Positions 1 through 8,565 of a DNA stretch of 47,824 nt are shown here, in pieces. The stretch comes from Sphingobacteriaceae bacterium (GTDB taxonomy: Bacteria > Bacteroidota > Bacteroidia > B-17B0 > Aurantibacillaceae). Where the stretch lies: the NCBI GenBank assembly GCA_947457335.1, contig CANGWA010000003.1:1-47824 (forward strand), given 5' to 3'. The number at the start of each line of letters is the position of its first letter. The first letter of the stretch is position 1. The notes below the pieces were generated by a model. That model saw nothing but the letters and a program-made list of their open reading frames with translations, did no database searches and had not been told where the DNA came from. The translations under genes were made by a program, and so were the position numbers.

Positions 1-836
1 ACGGATTTATTTATGTGCGCCGAAATGGTGGCTCTGACCACCAAATCGCCCCTTCGAAGCGGGTCAACATTCACACTGAAAAAGGCATGGTGACCGGCGT
101 TTTTGGCTGGCCAGCCATTCACGTGCGCGATGCCGCTAAGGAAGAATCGCCTTCCCTCAAAAATATTTTTATTGATGTAGGCGCTAAATCCGACAAAGAA
201 GTAGAAGAGATGGGCATCCACGTGGGTTGTGTGATCACCTATCCTGACGAACTCATCGAATTAAACAACCGTTATTACGTTGGCCGCGCACTCGATAACC
301 GCATTGGTGGCTTTATGATTGCAGAGGTGGCCCGCTTGTTGAAGCAGAACAAGGATAAATTGCCCTTCGGCTTGTATATTGTCAATTCTGTTCAGGAAGA
401 AGTTGGTTTGAATGGGGCTACTATGATCGCTCGTAAAATCAATCCAAACGTTGCCATCGTCACCGATGTGTGCCACGACACCCAATCCCCGATGATGAAT
501 AAAATCACCAGCGGCGATATTGCGTGTGGTAAGGGACCAGTGGTGAGTTATGCCCCGGCCGTGCAAAACAATCTATTGAAGCTCATCATTGAAGCAGCAA
601 AGAAAAACAAAATCGATATCCAGCGGATGGCAGCCTCTCGCTCAACAGGCACCGATACCGATGCCTTTGCTTATTCTACCGATGGCATTGCTTCTGCCTT
701 AATCTCCCTTCCATTGCGCTACATGCACACCACTGTTGAAACGGTGCACAAGCAAGATGTTGAACGGGTGATCCAATTGATTTATCACTCCCTGAAATCC
801 ATCAAAAACAATCACGATTTCAGGTACATAAAATAA
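1..836 (+). CDS. M42 family metallopeptidase (5' end outside the window)
   Basis: Zinc- or cobalt-dependent cytosolic aminopeptidase of the M42 family (FrvX / glutamyl aminopeptidase / deblocking aminopeptidase type). The reading frame is open from base 3, and family members are about 350 residues, so roughly 75-80 N-terminal residues lie upstream; the GTG at 15 is not the start. Visible family blocks are FIDVGAKSDKEVEEMG (the small-domain DxGA stretch), ALDNRIGG (metal-binding Asp), NSVQEEVGLNGA (catalytic Glu pair), TDVCHD (metal Asp), RSTGTDTDAF, and the C-terminal LRYMHTTVE with a metal-ligand His. It is first in a five-gene run with gaps or overlaps of a few bases. All expected catalytic positions in the visible part are present, so the enzyme is probably active. 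Substrate preference cannot be read from sequence. Confidence 0.9.
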   Translation, partial: GFIYVRRNGGSDHQIAPSKRVNIHTEKGMVTGVFGWPAIHVRDAAKEESPSLKNIFIDVGAKSDKEVEEMGIHVGCVITYPDELIELNNRYYVGRALDNRIGGFMIAEVARLLKQNKDKLPFGLYIVNSVQEEVGLNGATMIARKINPNVAIVTDVCHDTQSPMMNKITSGDIACGKGPVVSYAPAVQNNLLKLIIEAAKKNKIDIQRMAASRSTGTDTDAFAYSTDGIASALISLPLRYMHTTVETVHKQDVERVIQLIYHSLKSIKNNHDFRYIK

Positions 837-845
837 GCGATAGAA

Positions 846-2381
846 GTGCCAATACTTGGTTCAATAATAAAAGGGGCGATTGATATTCGGTCACGCATCC
901 CCTCCAGAAAAAATGCCTACCGCCAACAGGTCAAGCAACTCAAACGGTTGCTTTCTAAAGCAGAGTACACCGCCTTTGGTATGCACTACAATTTCAGCGA
1001 ATTGCTTTTGCTGGAAGACCCTATCAAGGCGTTTCAAAAACGGGTTCCGATTTTTGATTACCAAAGTCTCTTCGATGCCTGGTGGCACCGCACGCTGAAA
1101 GGGGAGAAAGATGTGTGTTGGCCGGGCAAAATAAAATACTTTGCGCTGAGCTCTGGCACCTCCGAATCCTCCAGCAAACATATTCCCGTGACCAAGGACA
1201 TGATTAAGTCCATTCACAAGGGAACCATGAAACAAATTCTCTCCACCCGCCACTTCAACCTTAGCAAGGAACAATATGAAACAGAAATATTGTTTGTGGG
1301 AGGCAGTACGAATTTGAATTATAACGGCACGTACTTTAGTGGGGACTTGAGCGGAATTACGACAGGCACCCAGCCGAGATGGTTTCAAAACTTTACCTTG
1401 CCTGGCCCTGAGATTAGAACCCTTAAGGACTGGGAAAGCAAACTGCAGGAAATCGTTGATAACGCAAAGAACTGGGACGTAGGCTTTATATGTGGTGTGC
1501 CAGCTTGGATTCAGATTTTATTTGAACGGATCATCAAACACTATAACCTTACCACCATTCACGATGTGTGGCCGAATTTGGCAATATACGTGCATGGTGG
1601 CGTGGCCATACACCCCTACAAAAACAGCATAAACGCTTTGTGCAGCCACCCACTCATTTTCCTCGACACCTACATGGCTTCTGAAGGATTTTTAGCGTAT
1701 CAAGAGCGACCAAGCGAGCAACAACAAATGAAACTGATTACAGACAACAAAATGTTGTTTGAATTTGTTCCCTTCAACGAATCTAATTTTGACCCAGACG
1801 GTAACATTAAACCCGACGCGCAAGCATTGACGATTACTGAAGTGGATGAAAATACCGAGTACGCTGTGGTGATCTCTAATTGCGCAGGTGCTTGGCGTTA
1901 CTTAATCGGTGACACGCTACGCTTCACTGATTCCAATCAATGCGAAATATTAATTACAGGTAGGACAAAACATTTCTTGAGTTTATGTGGCGAGCATTTG
2001 AGTGTGGACAATATGAACCAAGCGGTGAAACTGGTGTCTGAAGAATTAGGCATTACCATCAATGAATATTGTGTGGCTGGCGAACCATTTGAAGGTTTGT
2101 TCTCTCACCATTGGTACATTGGTACCGATAAACCCGTGGATTCGCAATTAGTGCGGAAAAAATTAGACGACCATCTAAAAGTACTCAACGACGATTATGC
2201 TGTTGAAAGACAACACGCCCTCAAGGAAATTGTGGTAGAAATATTACCCAACCAAACGTTTATTGATTTTCTAGCGAGTAAGAATAAGCTGGGGGGACAA
2301 AGTAAGTTTCCACGTGTCATGAAAGGCAAGCACCTTAATGACTGGAATGCATTTATTAAATCCATAAAATCCCAGCAGTGA
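846..2381 (+). CDS. GH3 auxin-responsive promoter family protein
   Basis: 511-residue member of the GH3 family, which belongs to the adenylate-forming (firefly luciferase-like) superfamily. Plant members conjugate amino acids to jasmonate or auxin; the role of the bacterial members is not established. The nucleotide-binding Ser/Thr-rich loop LSSGTSESSSKHIP lies at about residues 101-114, and the later GAWRYLIGDTLRFTD and ITGRTKHFLSLCGEHLS match the conserved adenylation-domain core and hinge. The start is a GTG nine bases after the peptidase stop; there is no nearby ATG with as good a fit to the family N-terminus (P-x-LG..IK...). The end overlaps the LysE-type gene by 4 bases (GTGA), indicating translational coupling. 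It probably activates a carboxylic acid, but the substrate is unknown. Confidence 0.85.
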   Translation: MPILGSIIKGAIDIRSRIPSRKNAYRQQVKQLKRLLSKAEYTAFGMHYNFSELLLLEDPIKAFQKRVPIFDYQSLFDAWWHRTLKGEKDVCWPGKIKYFALSSGTSESSSKHIPVTKDMIKSIHKGTMKQILSTRHFNLSKEQYETEILFVGGSTNLNYNGTYFSGDLSGITTGTQPRWFQNFTLPGPEIRTLKDWESKLQEIVDNAKNWDVGFICGVPAWIQILFERIIKHYNLTTIHDVWPNLAIYVHGGVAIHPYKNSINALCSHPLIFLDTYMASEGFLAYQERPSEQQQMKLITDNKMLFEFVPFNESNFDPDGNIKPDAQALTITEVDENTEYAVVISNCAGAWRYLIGDTLRFTDSNQCEILITGRTKHFLSLCGEHLSVDNMNQAVKLVSEELGITINEYCVAGEPFEGLFSHHWYIGTDKPVDSQLVRKKLDDHLKVLNDDYAVERQHALKEIVVEILPNQTFIDFLASKNKLGGQSKFPRVMKGKHLNDWNAFIKSIKSQQ

Positions 2382-3016
2382 TATTTGCATTAATCTCCCA
2401 AACTATATTGCTGGTATTGTTGCTAACGTTTTCGTTCGGCCCTGCTTTTTTTGCACTCATCAACATTGGCATCAAGTACGGTTACCGCGTTGGTTCTTGG
2501 TTAGCGGTTGGTGTGGTATTAAGTGATTTTTTATTGTGCATGCTGATGATAAAGCTGGTGTCGATTGGTTCGACCAGTTTTATGGACGACCCCAAAACAT
2601 TAAAGTTCATGGGGGTATTAGCGGGTGTGATACTTATTGTGTTTGGTTCGTTGTACCTGCGTAAACCAGTTGTATCAACCGATGCAACTATCGAGATCAC
2701 GGCGCCTTCTCCAAAATCGATGTTGTTAAAGGGACTGCTGCTCAATACCGTTAATCCAAGTGTCTGGCTGTTGTGGTTGACGTATGTGACCAATACGAGT
2801 CAAGAGTTTTCCTTCTCTAACCGCAAACTCATTATCTATTTTGGTTCTGTTTTATTGATGGTGTTGATGATTGAGTTTGCCAAGGTATCGCTAGCCGACA
2901 AATTGAAACGCAGCCTTACTCAAAACATCATGCAAAAGATCAACACCATTACAGGCATCTTGTTAATGGGCTTTGGTTTAATTCTGATCTATAAATACTA
3001 TTTTGCCAGCAGATGA
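2378..3016 (+). CDS. LysE family translocator
   Basis: 212-residue integral inner-membrane protein with about six hydrophobic segments. The N-terminal FSFGPAFFALINIGIKYGY block matches the LysE/RhtB signature region (P-G-P..F...N....G...G), and the central LLNTVNPSVWLLW matches the second conserved Asn-Pro motif of the family. Members export amino acids or related small molecules. The GTG start sits inside the previous stop (GTGA overlap), and the end overlaps the DUF493 gene by ATGA, so it is an internal operon gene. Which compound it exports cannot be deduced; sharing an operon with an aminopeptidase is suggestive of amino-acid overflow export, but that is only inference. Confidence 0.75.
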   Translation: MIFALISQTILLVLLLTFSFGPAFFALINIGIKYGYRVGSWLAVGVVLSDFLLCMLMIKLVSIGSTSFMDDPKTLKFMGVLAGVILIVFGSLYLRKPVVSTDATIEITAPSPKSMLLKGLLLNTVNPSVWLLWLTYVTNTSQEFSFSNRKLIIYFGSVLLMVLMIEFAKVSLADKLKRSLTQNIMQKINTITGILLMGFGLILIYKYYFASR

Positions 3017-3285
3017 CAGACGAAGAGATTGAACGCTTTCGGCAGAAACTTCAGGAAACGTTAACCTTTCCTACCGTTTACATGTATAAGTTCATTGTGC
3101 CAAGTGAGCACAAAAAAATAGCCCTTGTTGAAAATTTATTTGAGGGGGATACGGACATTCATCACAAAGACAGTCGTAACGGCCGCTACGTGAGCATCAC
3201 CGCTAAACAAGTGGTGATGGGTGTAGATGAAATCATTGCTATTTACAAAGGCGCCCTTAAAATAGAAGGGATTATGTTTTTATAA
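3013..3285 (+). CDS. DUF493 (YbeD-like) family protein
   Basis: 90-residue cytosolic protein resembling the DUF493/YbeD family, a small ferredoxin-like fold related to the ACT regulatory domain. Visible family features are FPTVYMYKFIVPS near the N-terminus, the SRNGRYVSITAKQVV strand-turn (family pattern S.ng.Y.S.t), and the C-terminal VDEIIAIYKGALKIEGIMFL (I...Y..l..i.GV...L). The molecular function is unknown. The start overlaps the previous stop by 4 bases and the stop overlaps the next ATG (TAATG), so it is co-translated with its neighbours. Confidence 0.8.
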   Translation: MTDEEIERFRQKLQETLTFPTVYMYKFIVPSEHKKIALVENLFEGDTDIHHKDSRNGRYVSITAKQVVMGVDEIIAIYKGALKIEGIMFL

Positions 3286-4145
3286 TGATCACACTGCTAT
3301 CGGATAAACTAACTGTTGAGGTATCCGCAATGGGTGCCGAAATTACTTCAATAAAAACACCAGGTGGCAGTGAGTTTCTTTGGCAAGCCGGAGAGGCCTG
3401 GAAACGACACGCTCCAGTATTGTTTCCAATTGTAGGGCGATTGAAGGGGGATGCGTATTCGTATCAGCAACAGGCGTACACGCTCTCACAGCATGGCTTT
3501 GCAAGGGATATGAAGTTTTCTGTGCTGGGTGCAGAGCCGGATCATTGCTTACTGTTGTTAATGGATTCGCCTGCAACACGCGAAAAATACCCGTTTCCTT
3601 TTGAATTGGAAATTTCACACCAACTCAAACGAAACGAACTAGAAACGGTGTACACCATCAACAATCCCGGTCGACAACCCTTGCCATTTAGCATTGGTGC
3701 CCACCCAGGCTTTCGCTGTCCGATCGAACCACACGAATCGTTTGAAGATTACTACCTTTTGTTTGAAAAGGAAGAATATCAGTTGACGCAACTTAATGGT
3801 GGATTGCGGACGAATGAAACAACGCCATTAAAAGTACCTGGGAAGAAATTAAAATTGACGGCGGAATTGTTTGCTAAGGACGCCTTGGTGTTTGAAGGAG
3901 CACAGCTGAATACCATTACGCTTGCTTCTTCTCGGAGCAACCGCCGCATTACCATGCGCGCGAATCAATGGCCGTATTTTGGCATTTGGACCAAGCCGGG
4001 ACAAAAAGAATTTATTTGTTTAGAGCCGTGGTATGGTATTGCTGATCACGAAAACCACTCGGGTGCACTTGACAAAAAGGAAGGGTTGCAGTGGTTGGAA
4101 GCGGGGGAATCTTTTTCGTGTTTTTTTAGCACGGCATTTATTTGA
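3285..4145 (+). CDS. Aldose 1-epimerase family protein (LacX-like)
   Basis: 286-residue galactose-mutarotase-fold protein, close in length to the LacX branch of aldose-1-epimerases. Expected sugar-site positions are present: Arg in RHAPVLFPIVGRL, His in LSQHGFARDM (about residue 73), His in FSIGAHPGF (about 140), and the catalytic-base Glu in FICLEPWYG (about 246). It would interconvert anomers of a hexose or sugar phosphate; the exact sugar is not readable. It is the last gene of the operon. Its TGA directly abuts the stop codon of riboflavin synthase on the other strand, leaving no intergenic room for a terminator. Confidence 0.85.
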   Translation: MITLLSDKLTVEVSAMGAEITSIKTPGGSEFLWQAGEAWKRHAPVLFPIVGRLKGDAYSYQQQAYTLSQHGFARDMKFSVLGAEPDHCLLLLMDSPATREKYPFPFELEISHQLKRNELETVYTINNPGRQPLPFSIGAHPGFRCPIEPHESFEDYYLLFEKEEYQLTQLNGGLRTNETTPLKVPGKKLKLTAELFAKDALVFEGAQLNTITLASSRSNRRITMRANQWPYFGIWTKPGQKEFICLEPWYGIADHENHSGALDKKEGLQWLEAGESFSCFFSTAFI

Positions 4146-4736
4146 TTACTGGTAGCCCTTCATCATTCGCGCAACATACTTTCCAATTACATCAAATTCG
4201 AGATTAACCCGGTCTCCTTTTTTTAAGGTCCCAAATCCAGTATGCTCTAAAGTAAAGGGGATAATGTGGACAGAAAACAATCCTGGCTCAGAGCGCACGA
4301 CCGTGAGGCTGACCCCATTTACCGTGATGCTTCCTTTTTCAACCGTGATGTGGGTGGGCTCTTGTTCGTACTGGAACACAAATTCGGTACTACCGTTCAA
4401 ATCATTGATTTCAATGCAGGTAGCGGTGGTGTCTACGTGCCCTTGTACAATGTGTCCATCGAGTCGTCCGCCTGCCACCATGCACCGTTCAAGATTCACA
4501 GCGTTGTTTACCTTTAAATCACCAAGCGCAGTGCGCTGCAATGTTTCTTGAATGGCGGTAACTTTGTACTGGTTGCCGTTAATAGCAACTACCGTCAGGC
4601 ATACACCGTTGTGTGCAACACTTTGATCAATTTTAAGTTCAGCGGTCAAGGGGCATTCGAACCAATAGTGCTTATTCGTTCCCTCTTCGGTGCAGTTTTT
4701 TAAAACTGCTTTCGTTTCAATAATTCCAGTAAACAT
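4146..4736 (-). CDS. ribE: Riboflavin synthase, alpha subunit
   Basis: 196-residue enzyme catalysing dismutation of two 6,7-dimethyl-8-ribityllumazine molecules to riboflavin, the last step of vitamin B2 synthesis. The diagnostic N-terminus MFTGIIET is present, followed by two repeated lumazine-binding domains: VAHNGVCLTVV in the first and VNGVSLTVV in the second. GHIVQGHVDTTA opens the second half. The length is normal. The ATG lies at the last base of the upstream thioredoxin-like gene's stop, so it is probably co-translated with it. No FMN riboswitch is seen, and none is expected because it is internal to an operon. Confidence 0.95.
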   Translation of the reverse strand: MFTGIIETKAVLKNCTEEGTNKHYWFECPLTAELKIDQSVAHNGVCLTVVAINGNQYKVTAIQETLQRTALGDLKVNNAVNLERCMVAGGRLDGHIVQGHVDTTATCIEINDLNGSTEFVFQYEQEPTHITVEKGSITVNGVSLTVVRSEPGLFSVHIIPFTLEHTGFGTLKKGDRVNLEFDVIGKYVARMMKGYQ

Positions 4737-5944
4737 TATTCGCGAATTAATTGTTCGATGAATTGTTCGGTGTGGCGGGTGAAAGCGGCGTACACTTCGC
4801 CAGTAGCGGGACCACTAAAGCCGGTGTGGACTTTTACAGCTTGGTGTGCACGGTTTAAAAAGATAGTCGTTGGAAAGGCGGCCACTTCACTGAGCCAGGG
4901 TAAGGCAAGCGTAGCTGCGTTTTTCCCACTTTTTCCAGATAAAAGCACTTGGTAGGTAATGCCGGTACGCGTGGCCATACGGCTTACTTGCGCTTGACTC
5001 TTTTCAAAGTCCTCGCTTTTCTCAAAACAAATCGCCACCACTTCTAGTCCCTTTGCTTGGTACTGTTTATACAGTGCACTGAGGTAGCGGGATTCATCCA
5101 AGCAATTAGGACACCAGCTCCCCATCAATTGAATAATGACGGGTTTGTTTTTGTAACGTTCATCGCTTAAAGCAACCGTTTCACCCTTCAGGTTTTTAAA
5201 CGTGAAGGCAATAGGCGTGTCTTTTTTAACGAATGAAATATTTTCAGGATCGCGCAGTTTGAAATCAGCATTGCGTCGTGCTGTCCATGTTTCTTGATAA
5301 TGCCGTCCACTGCGAAACGAGCCCTTCAAACTGCCGTCGTCTTGCAAAACGGCATGAAACAAGTAAGCATGGTTGCCGTCGAAACATGCAAGCCACAATT
5401 CTTTTCCGCTCACACAGCCTTCTAAAAAGCGGTAATCGCCTGTTTCAGTGAGAAACGTGCCATACACTTCATTGGTTTTTGTACCCTTTCTAAACACGCC
5501 AATGGCGGGAGTTTTGGCTTCATCCTGCCCAAAATAAACTTCCCATTGACCTTCGTAAGCAAACGCTGCGGGGGCAGTATTTTTAAACAACGCTTCAGCG
5601 GTTAGGTTAGCAGAAAAAGGAATGGAGTTGTCGGTGGTGCGGTAGTGGTTGATCCACACACCGCTCAACTGTGAGCCCTTAGCAACAAATTGCAACTCTG
5701 TATCAAACTCCGGCATTTTTGCTACGAGCGTGTCGTGTGTGTAATGAATATCATCTACCACAAAACGGTCTTCAGCGTTTGAAATAAGGAGTACTGGTTC
5801 ACCTGCCTGCAATTTAATTTCCAAATGAAAAGGAAGCTCAACCTGTTCTGCCAATTGAAGTGTGGCACGGTAATGACCCGGTGTGATATTAGCAGCGGTT
5901 GCGGACATGGACAAAAGCAGAAAGAGGTAACGGACTAATTTCAT
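4736..5944 (-). CDS. TlpA-like thioredoxin-domain protein, exported
   Basis: 402 residues. A Sec signal peptide (MKLVRYLFLLLSMSATAAN) is followed by a beta-rich region of about 220 residues without a recognised family, then a C-terminal thioredoxin fold from about residue 245. The redox motif is MGSWCPNCLDES (CPNC, near residue 278), in the TlpA/ResA/AhpC-TSA style, with the cis-Pro region AFPTTIFLN further on. It is likely a periplasmic disulfide reductase or oxidoreductase. It overlaps the ureohydrolase stop by 4 bases (ATGA) and abuts ribE, so it is in the middle of an operon. The partner protein is unknown; the neighbouring CxxCH lipoprotein could be one, because TlpA-like proteins often keep haem-binding cysteines reduced. 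That link is inference. Confidence 0.8.
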   Translation of the reverse strand: MKLVRYLFLLLSMSATAANITPGHYRATLQLAEQVELPFHLEIKLQAGEPVLLISNAEDRFVVDDIHYTHDTLVAKMPEFDTELQFVAKGSQLSGVWINHYRTTDNSIPFSANLTAEALFKNTAPAAFAYEGQWEVYFGQDEAKTPAIGVFRKGTKTNEVYGTFLTETGDYRFLEGCVSGKELWLACFDGNHAYLFHAVLQDDGSLKGSFRSGRHYQETWTARRNADFKLRDPENISFVKKDTPIAFTFKNLKGETVALSDERYKNKPVIIQLMGSWCPNCLDESRYLSALYKQYQAKGLEVVAICFEKSEDFEKSQAQVSRMATRTGITYQVLLSGKSGKNAATLALPWLSEVAAFPTTIFLNRAHQAVKVHTGFSGPATGEVYAAFTRHTEQFIEQLIRE

Positions 5945-6993
5945 GTTTTAGTCTGACTGAATGCTGCTAGGTTAGCGATGCGGTAAAGAATTCGTGCAGC
6001 AACATTGGCGTCCCAGTCGGTTTCACCCACACCCACTTCGTTGAGGTCAAACGCAATAATGGTGCGGCCACTGAGAACAATTTTTTCAAGCAGGTACATT
6101 ACTTGTTCAGTTTCAAAACCCCCAGCTACAGGGGTGCCAGTATTTGGACATAATTTGGGATCAAGACCATCGATGTCAAAACTCAAATAGATGTTCTGTG
6201 GCAACGTCGCTACTATGCGGTTACAGATTCTATCCCAGCTATCGCCGTTGAACTCAGCACGTTTAATGTCTCTGTCAAAAAAGGTCACCACACGTCCCCC
6301 GCTGTTTTGAATCAATTGAAGTTCTTCTTCACAGTAGTCACGTATGCCTACCTGTACCAATTTAGAAACCGCTTTTTCTTTCAGTGCATTGAACATGATG
6401 GAGGCATGAGAAAACTCAAAACCTTCATAGGCATCGCGCAAATCGGCATGAGCATCAATTTGAAGGATGGCAAACTCTTTGTTTAATTGTCCAAGCGCCT
6501 TTATCATGCCAAGTGGTGTGGAGTGGTCACCGCCCACTAAACCTACGTGTTTGTTTTGTTGGAGGTAGTGCAGGCATTTGTTGTACACCTGATCGATCAT
6601 CCATTTACAGCCAGCGTGTATGGCGTCAATATCGTTTTTTAGGGAATCAGGTTCGGCTCCGTTAGCTTGTGCCTCAATGCATTTTTCTGCAAGTGCCCTA
6701 AGCGCATCGCTCTTCGCCATCATATCAATAGGCAGTTCGTCCATTGCAATGCCCTTCATCCACGCATCTTTCACCAAGGGGTCATAAAGATCCACTTGGT
6801 AGCTGGCTTGAAGAATGGCTTCAGGTCCCTTAGCGGTTCCGCCGCCATAACTTACCGTGACTTCCCATGGAACAGGGATGAGCACGGTGTCGGACTCTTC
6901 AAGGGTAAAGGGTAAACCATACATGCCATCGTTGACCTGTCCGATATTGTTAGGATTGAAATTTTTAATCTTTTCTTGCTTGTTCATATTCAC
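5941..6993 (-). CDS. Ureohydrolase (agmatinase/arginase/formimidoylglutamase family)
   Basis: 350-residue binuclear manganese hydrolase of the ureohydrolase superfamily. The metal-ligand blocks are intact and in order: LVGGDHSTPLG (His), LQIDAHADLRDAY (DAHxD) and LSFDIDGLDP (DxDxxDP). It hydrolyses a guanidino- or formimidoyl-type substrate. Agmatine, arginine and formimidoylglutamate are all possible, and no hut or polyamine genes flank it to decide. The N-terminus could begin at either Met of MNMNKQ. The start overlaps the upstream cytochrome-like gene and the stop overlaps the TlpA-like gene, each by 4 bases. Confidence 0.85.
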   Translation of the reverse strand: MNMNKQEKIKNFNPNNIGQVNDGMYGLPFTLEESDTVLIPVPWEVTVSYGGGTAKGPEAILQASYQVDLYDPLVKDAWMKGIAMDELPIDMMAKSDALRALAEKCIEAQANGAEPDSLKNDIDAIHAGCKWMIDQVYNKCLHYLQQNKHVGLVGGDHSTPLGMIKALGQLNKEFAILQIDAHADLRDAYEGFEFSHASIMFNALKEKAVSKLVQVGIRDYCEEELQLIQNSGGRVVTFFDRDIKRAEFNGDSWDRICNRIVATLPQNIYLSFDIDGLDPKLCPNTGTPVAGGFETEQVMYLLEKIVLSGRTIIAFDLNEVGVGETDWDANVAARILYRIANLAAFSQTKT

Positions 6994-7361
6994 TTACACC
7001 CACTTTGAATCCATAAATCTATGACTTTTATTTCACACGAATCCAGTTGCTTTTTAGGTGGCGGCGGCATGGTAATTTGTTGTGCACCGCCAATGATTAC
7101 ACTCAACAGATCGCCCGACTGTGCCTGTGCTTTCACGTCATTCAAGTTATCGAGGTTGATGCCCCCGCTGCCGGGAGAGGCGTGGCATGGAAGGCAGTAA
7201 TTCTGCAGCAAAGGTGCCACAAAGGCGCTGTAGGTGAGGCGATTGGTGTCAGGCAATTGACAGAGCAGAGTGGTTGGGGCCGCTATCGGAGTATGGGGCA
7301 CCGGCGTTTTAGCCTTTTCACACCCTGCAACCAAGATCAAGAGAAAGTAACAGAACTTCAT
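6990..7361 (-). CDS. Small CxxCH (c-type cytochrome-like) lipoprotein
   Basis: 123 residues. The N-terminal MKFCYFLLILVAGCEK carries a lipobox (LVAGC), so it should be exported and lipid-anchored. A single haem-attachment motif, CLPCH, follows in the context SAFVAPLLQNYCLPCHAS. This phrase recurs in Bacteroidota proteins with lone planctomycete-type cytochrome c domains. ITMPPPPKK supplies a candidate distal Met ligand, and SCEIKVIDLWIQSGCK is the usual C-terminal helix of such domains. It is the first gene of the four-gene run with the ureohydrolase, the TlpA-like protein and ribE. The electron donor and acceptor are unknown. Confidence 0.75.
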   Translation of the reverse strand: MKFCYFLLILVAGCEKAKTPVPHTPIAAPTTLLCQLPDTNRLTYSAFVAPLLQNYCLPCHASPGSGGINLDNLNDVKAQAQSGDLLSVIIGGAQQITMPPPPKKQLDSCEIKVIDLWIQSGCK

Positions 7362-7406
7362 TTGGCAAAGTTGCCAAGTGACTGTTAGGGGAACATCATT
7401 GAATTG

Positions 7407-8057
7407 TTAAGGAGAGAGCCGAGATTTCACCCACAAGTCGTTTTCTAACCGGTATTCGACGCGGTCGTGTAAACGGCTTTTTCGGCCTTGCCAAAACTCA
7501 AACCGATTGGCAATTAAGGTGTATCCGCCCCAGTGGTCAGGACGGGGCACGGGTTTGTCCTTAAATTGCGTAGAGAGCTGAGTGACTTTTTGTTCTAAAA
7601 ATTCACGGGAGGGAATGGGTTGACTTTGGTTGCTGGCCCAAGCGCCGATTTGCGAACTCACGGGGCGACTGTTGAAGTAGAGGTTGCTTTGTTCTGTTGG
7701 CGCCACCTCTACAGTACCCTCGATGTGTATCTGCCGCTCTAAATCTGGCCAAAAAAAGGAAATAGCAGCAAATGGATTTTCTTGAAGTTGCTTGCCTTTG
7801 CGGGAGAGGTAGTTGGTATAAAAGGTGAAACGGTTTTCTTCAAATTCCCTGAGATAAACGACGCGCGAGGTGGGCTTACCATCAGGTGAGGCGGTGCACA
7901 GGGTCATTGCCTGCACTTCTGGGGTTTGAGCGGCAACAGCCTGTTGCATCCAGATGGAAAAAAAAGCAGCAGGCGATTGTGGCATTTCAGCCTCATTTAG
8001 AGAGCCCTTCATAAAGTCTTCACGAAGATTTTTGATATGCGCTGATAACGGATCCAT
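7407..8057 (-). CDS. pdxH: Pyridoxamine/pyridoxine 5'-phosphate oxidase
   Basis: 216-residue FMN-dependent oxidase making pyridoxal 5'-phosphate (vitamin B6 pathway). Family blocks are MTLCTASPDGKPTSRVVYLREF, FYTNYLSRKGKQLQENPFAAISFFW, SSQIGAWASNQSQPI, and the C-terminal PDHWGGYTL and FEFWQGRKSRLHDRVEY. I chose the ATG at 8057 (MDPLSAHI) rather than the ATG five codons upstream. MDP plus an N-terminal helix is the usual beginning, and a possible -7 box (CATCTTTG on the minus strand) lies within those upstream codons. It sits seven bases or more behind the IPExxxVDY-type gene. Confidence 0.95.
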   Translation of the reverse strand: MDPLSAHIKNLREDFMKGSLNEAEMPQSPAAFFSIWMQQAVAAQTPEVQAMTLCTASPDGKPTSRVVYLREFEENRFTFYTNYLSRKGKQLQENPFAAISFFWPDLERQIHIEGTVEVAPTEQSNLYFNSRPVSSQIGAWASNQSQPIPSREFLEQKVTQLSTQFKDKPVPRPDHWGGYTLIANRFEFWQGRKSRLHDRVEYRLENDLWVKSRLSP

Positions 8058-8079
8058 AATACAAAGATGCAAAAACGAA

Positions 8080-8565
8080 TTACATCAATAAGTTTTGTTT
8101 CGAAGGAAGCGACTGGAGGTCCAGAATTTCCGCGTTAGTGATACCGTCCAAGTCATCGATGATGGATGCTGCACTGATGGCACGGTGTTCGTGTGCTTTT
8201 CCCTTCAGGGTCATAAAAAAATCGACATCGGGAAGTTCTTTTACCAAGCGAGCAGTTTCGTCAACCGCTATCCCAGAAAAAAGGCCATCGCCAGTTGATT
8301 GAATTTTACTTGCTGGGAGCAAGTTGCTGGTGTTGGAGATGAATTGAAATTCCATTTCCATGGTGTTGTTTTCGTATTCAAACACAGCGAATTGAAATTC
8401 ATGGCCATGGCTCAACGGAAAAGGTAAATTAACGGTGTATGCCAAATCAATGTTTAGTGCGCGGTTGATGTGGGCGAGCGTTTCATACAAGTTCATGCGT
8501 GTTGAAATACCGATGACGCTAAAGTCGTAGGATTCAAACGTGTTATTGAGTAAATGTTTAGCCAT
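8080..8565 (-). CDS. IPExxxVDY-type family protein
   Basis: 161-residue cytosolic protein of unknown function. It lacks recognisable catalytic motifs. Its position directly downstream of rnc and fabF, its length, and the LPDVDFFMTLKGK segment (compare the family's IPE...VDYyl) point to the Bacteroidota-specific IPExxxVDY family. The signature itself is degenerate here, so this is partly a context call. It overlaps the rnc stop by 8 bases, consistent with co-translation. Confidence 0.6.
   Translation of the reverse strand: MAKHLLNNTFESYDFSVIGISTRMNLYETLAHINRALNIDLAYTVNLPFPLSHGHEFQFAVFEYENNTMEMEFQFISNTSNLLPASKIQSTGDGLFSGIAVDETARLVKELPDVDFFMTLKGKAHEHRAISAASIIDDLDGITNAEILDLQSLPSKQNLLM

Noticed and set aside
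15-836. GTG at 15 as the start of the M42 peptidase
   Set aside because: The frame is open to the window edge and the conserved GFI.....GG..DxQI region begins upstream, so the gene is truncated by the window.
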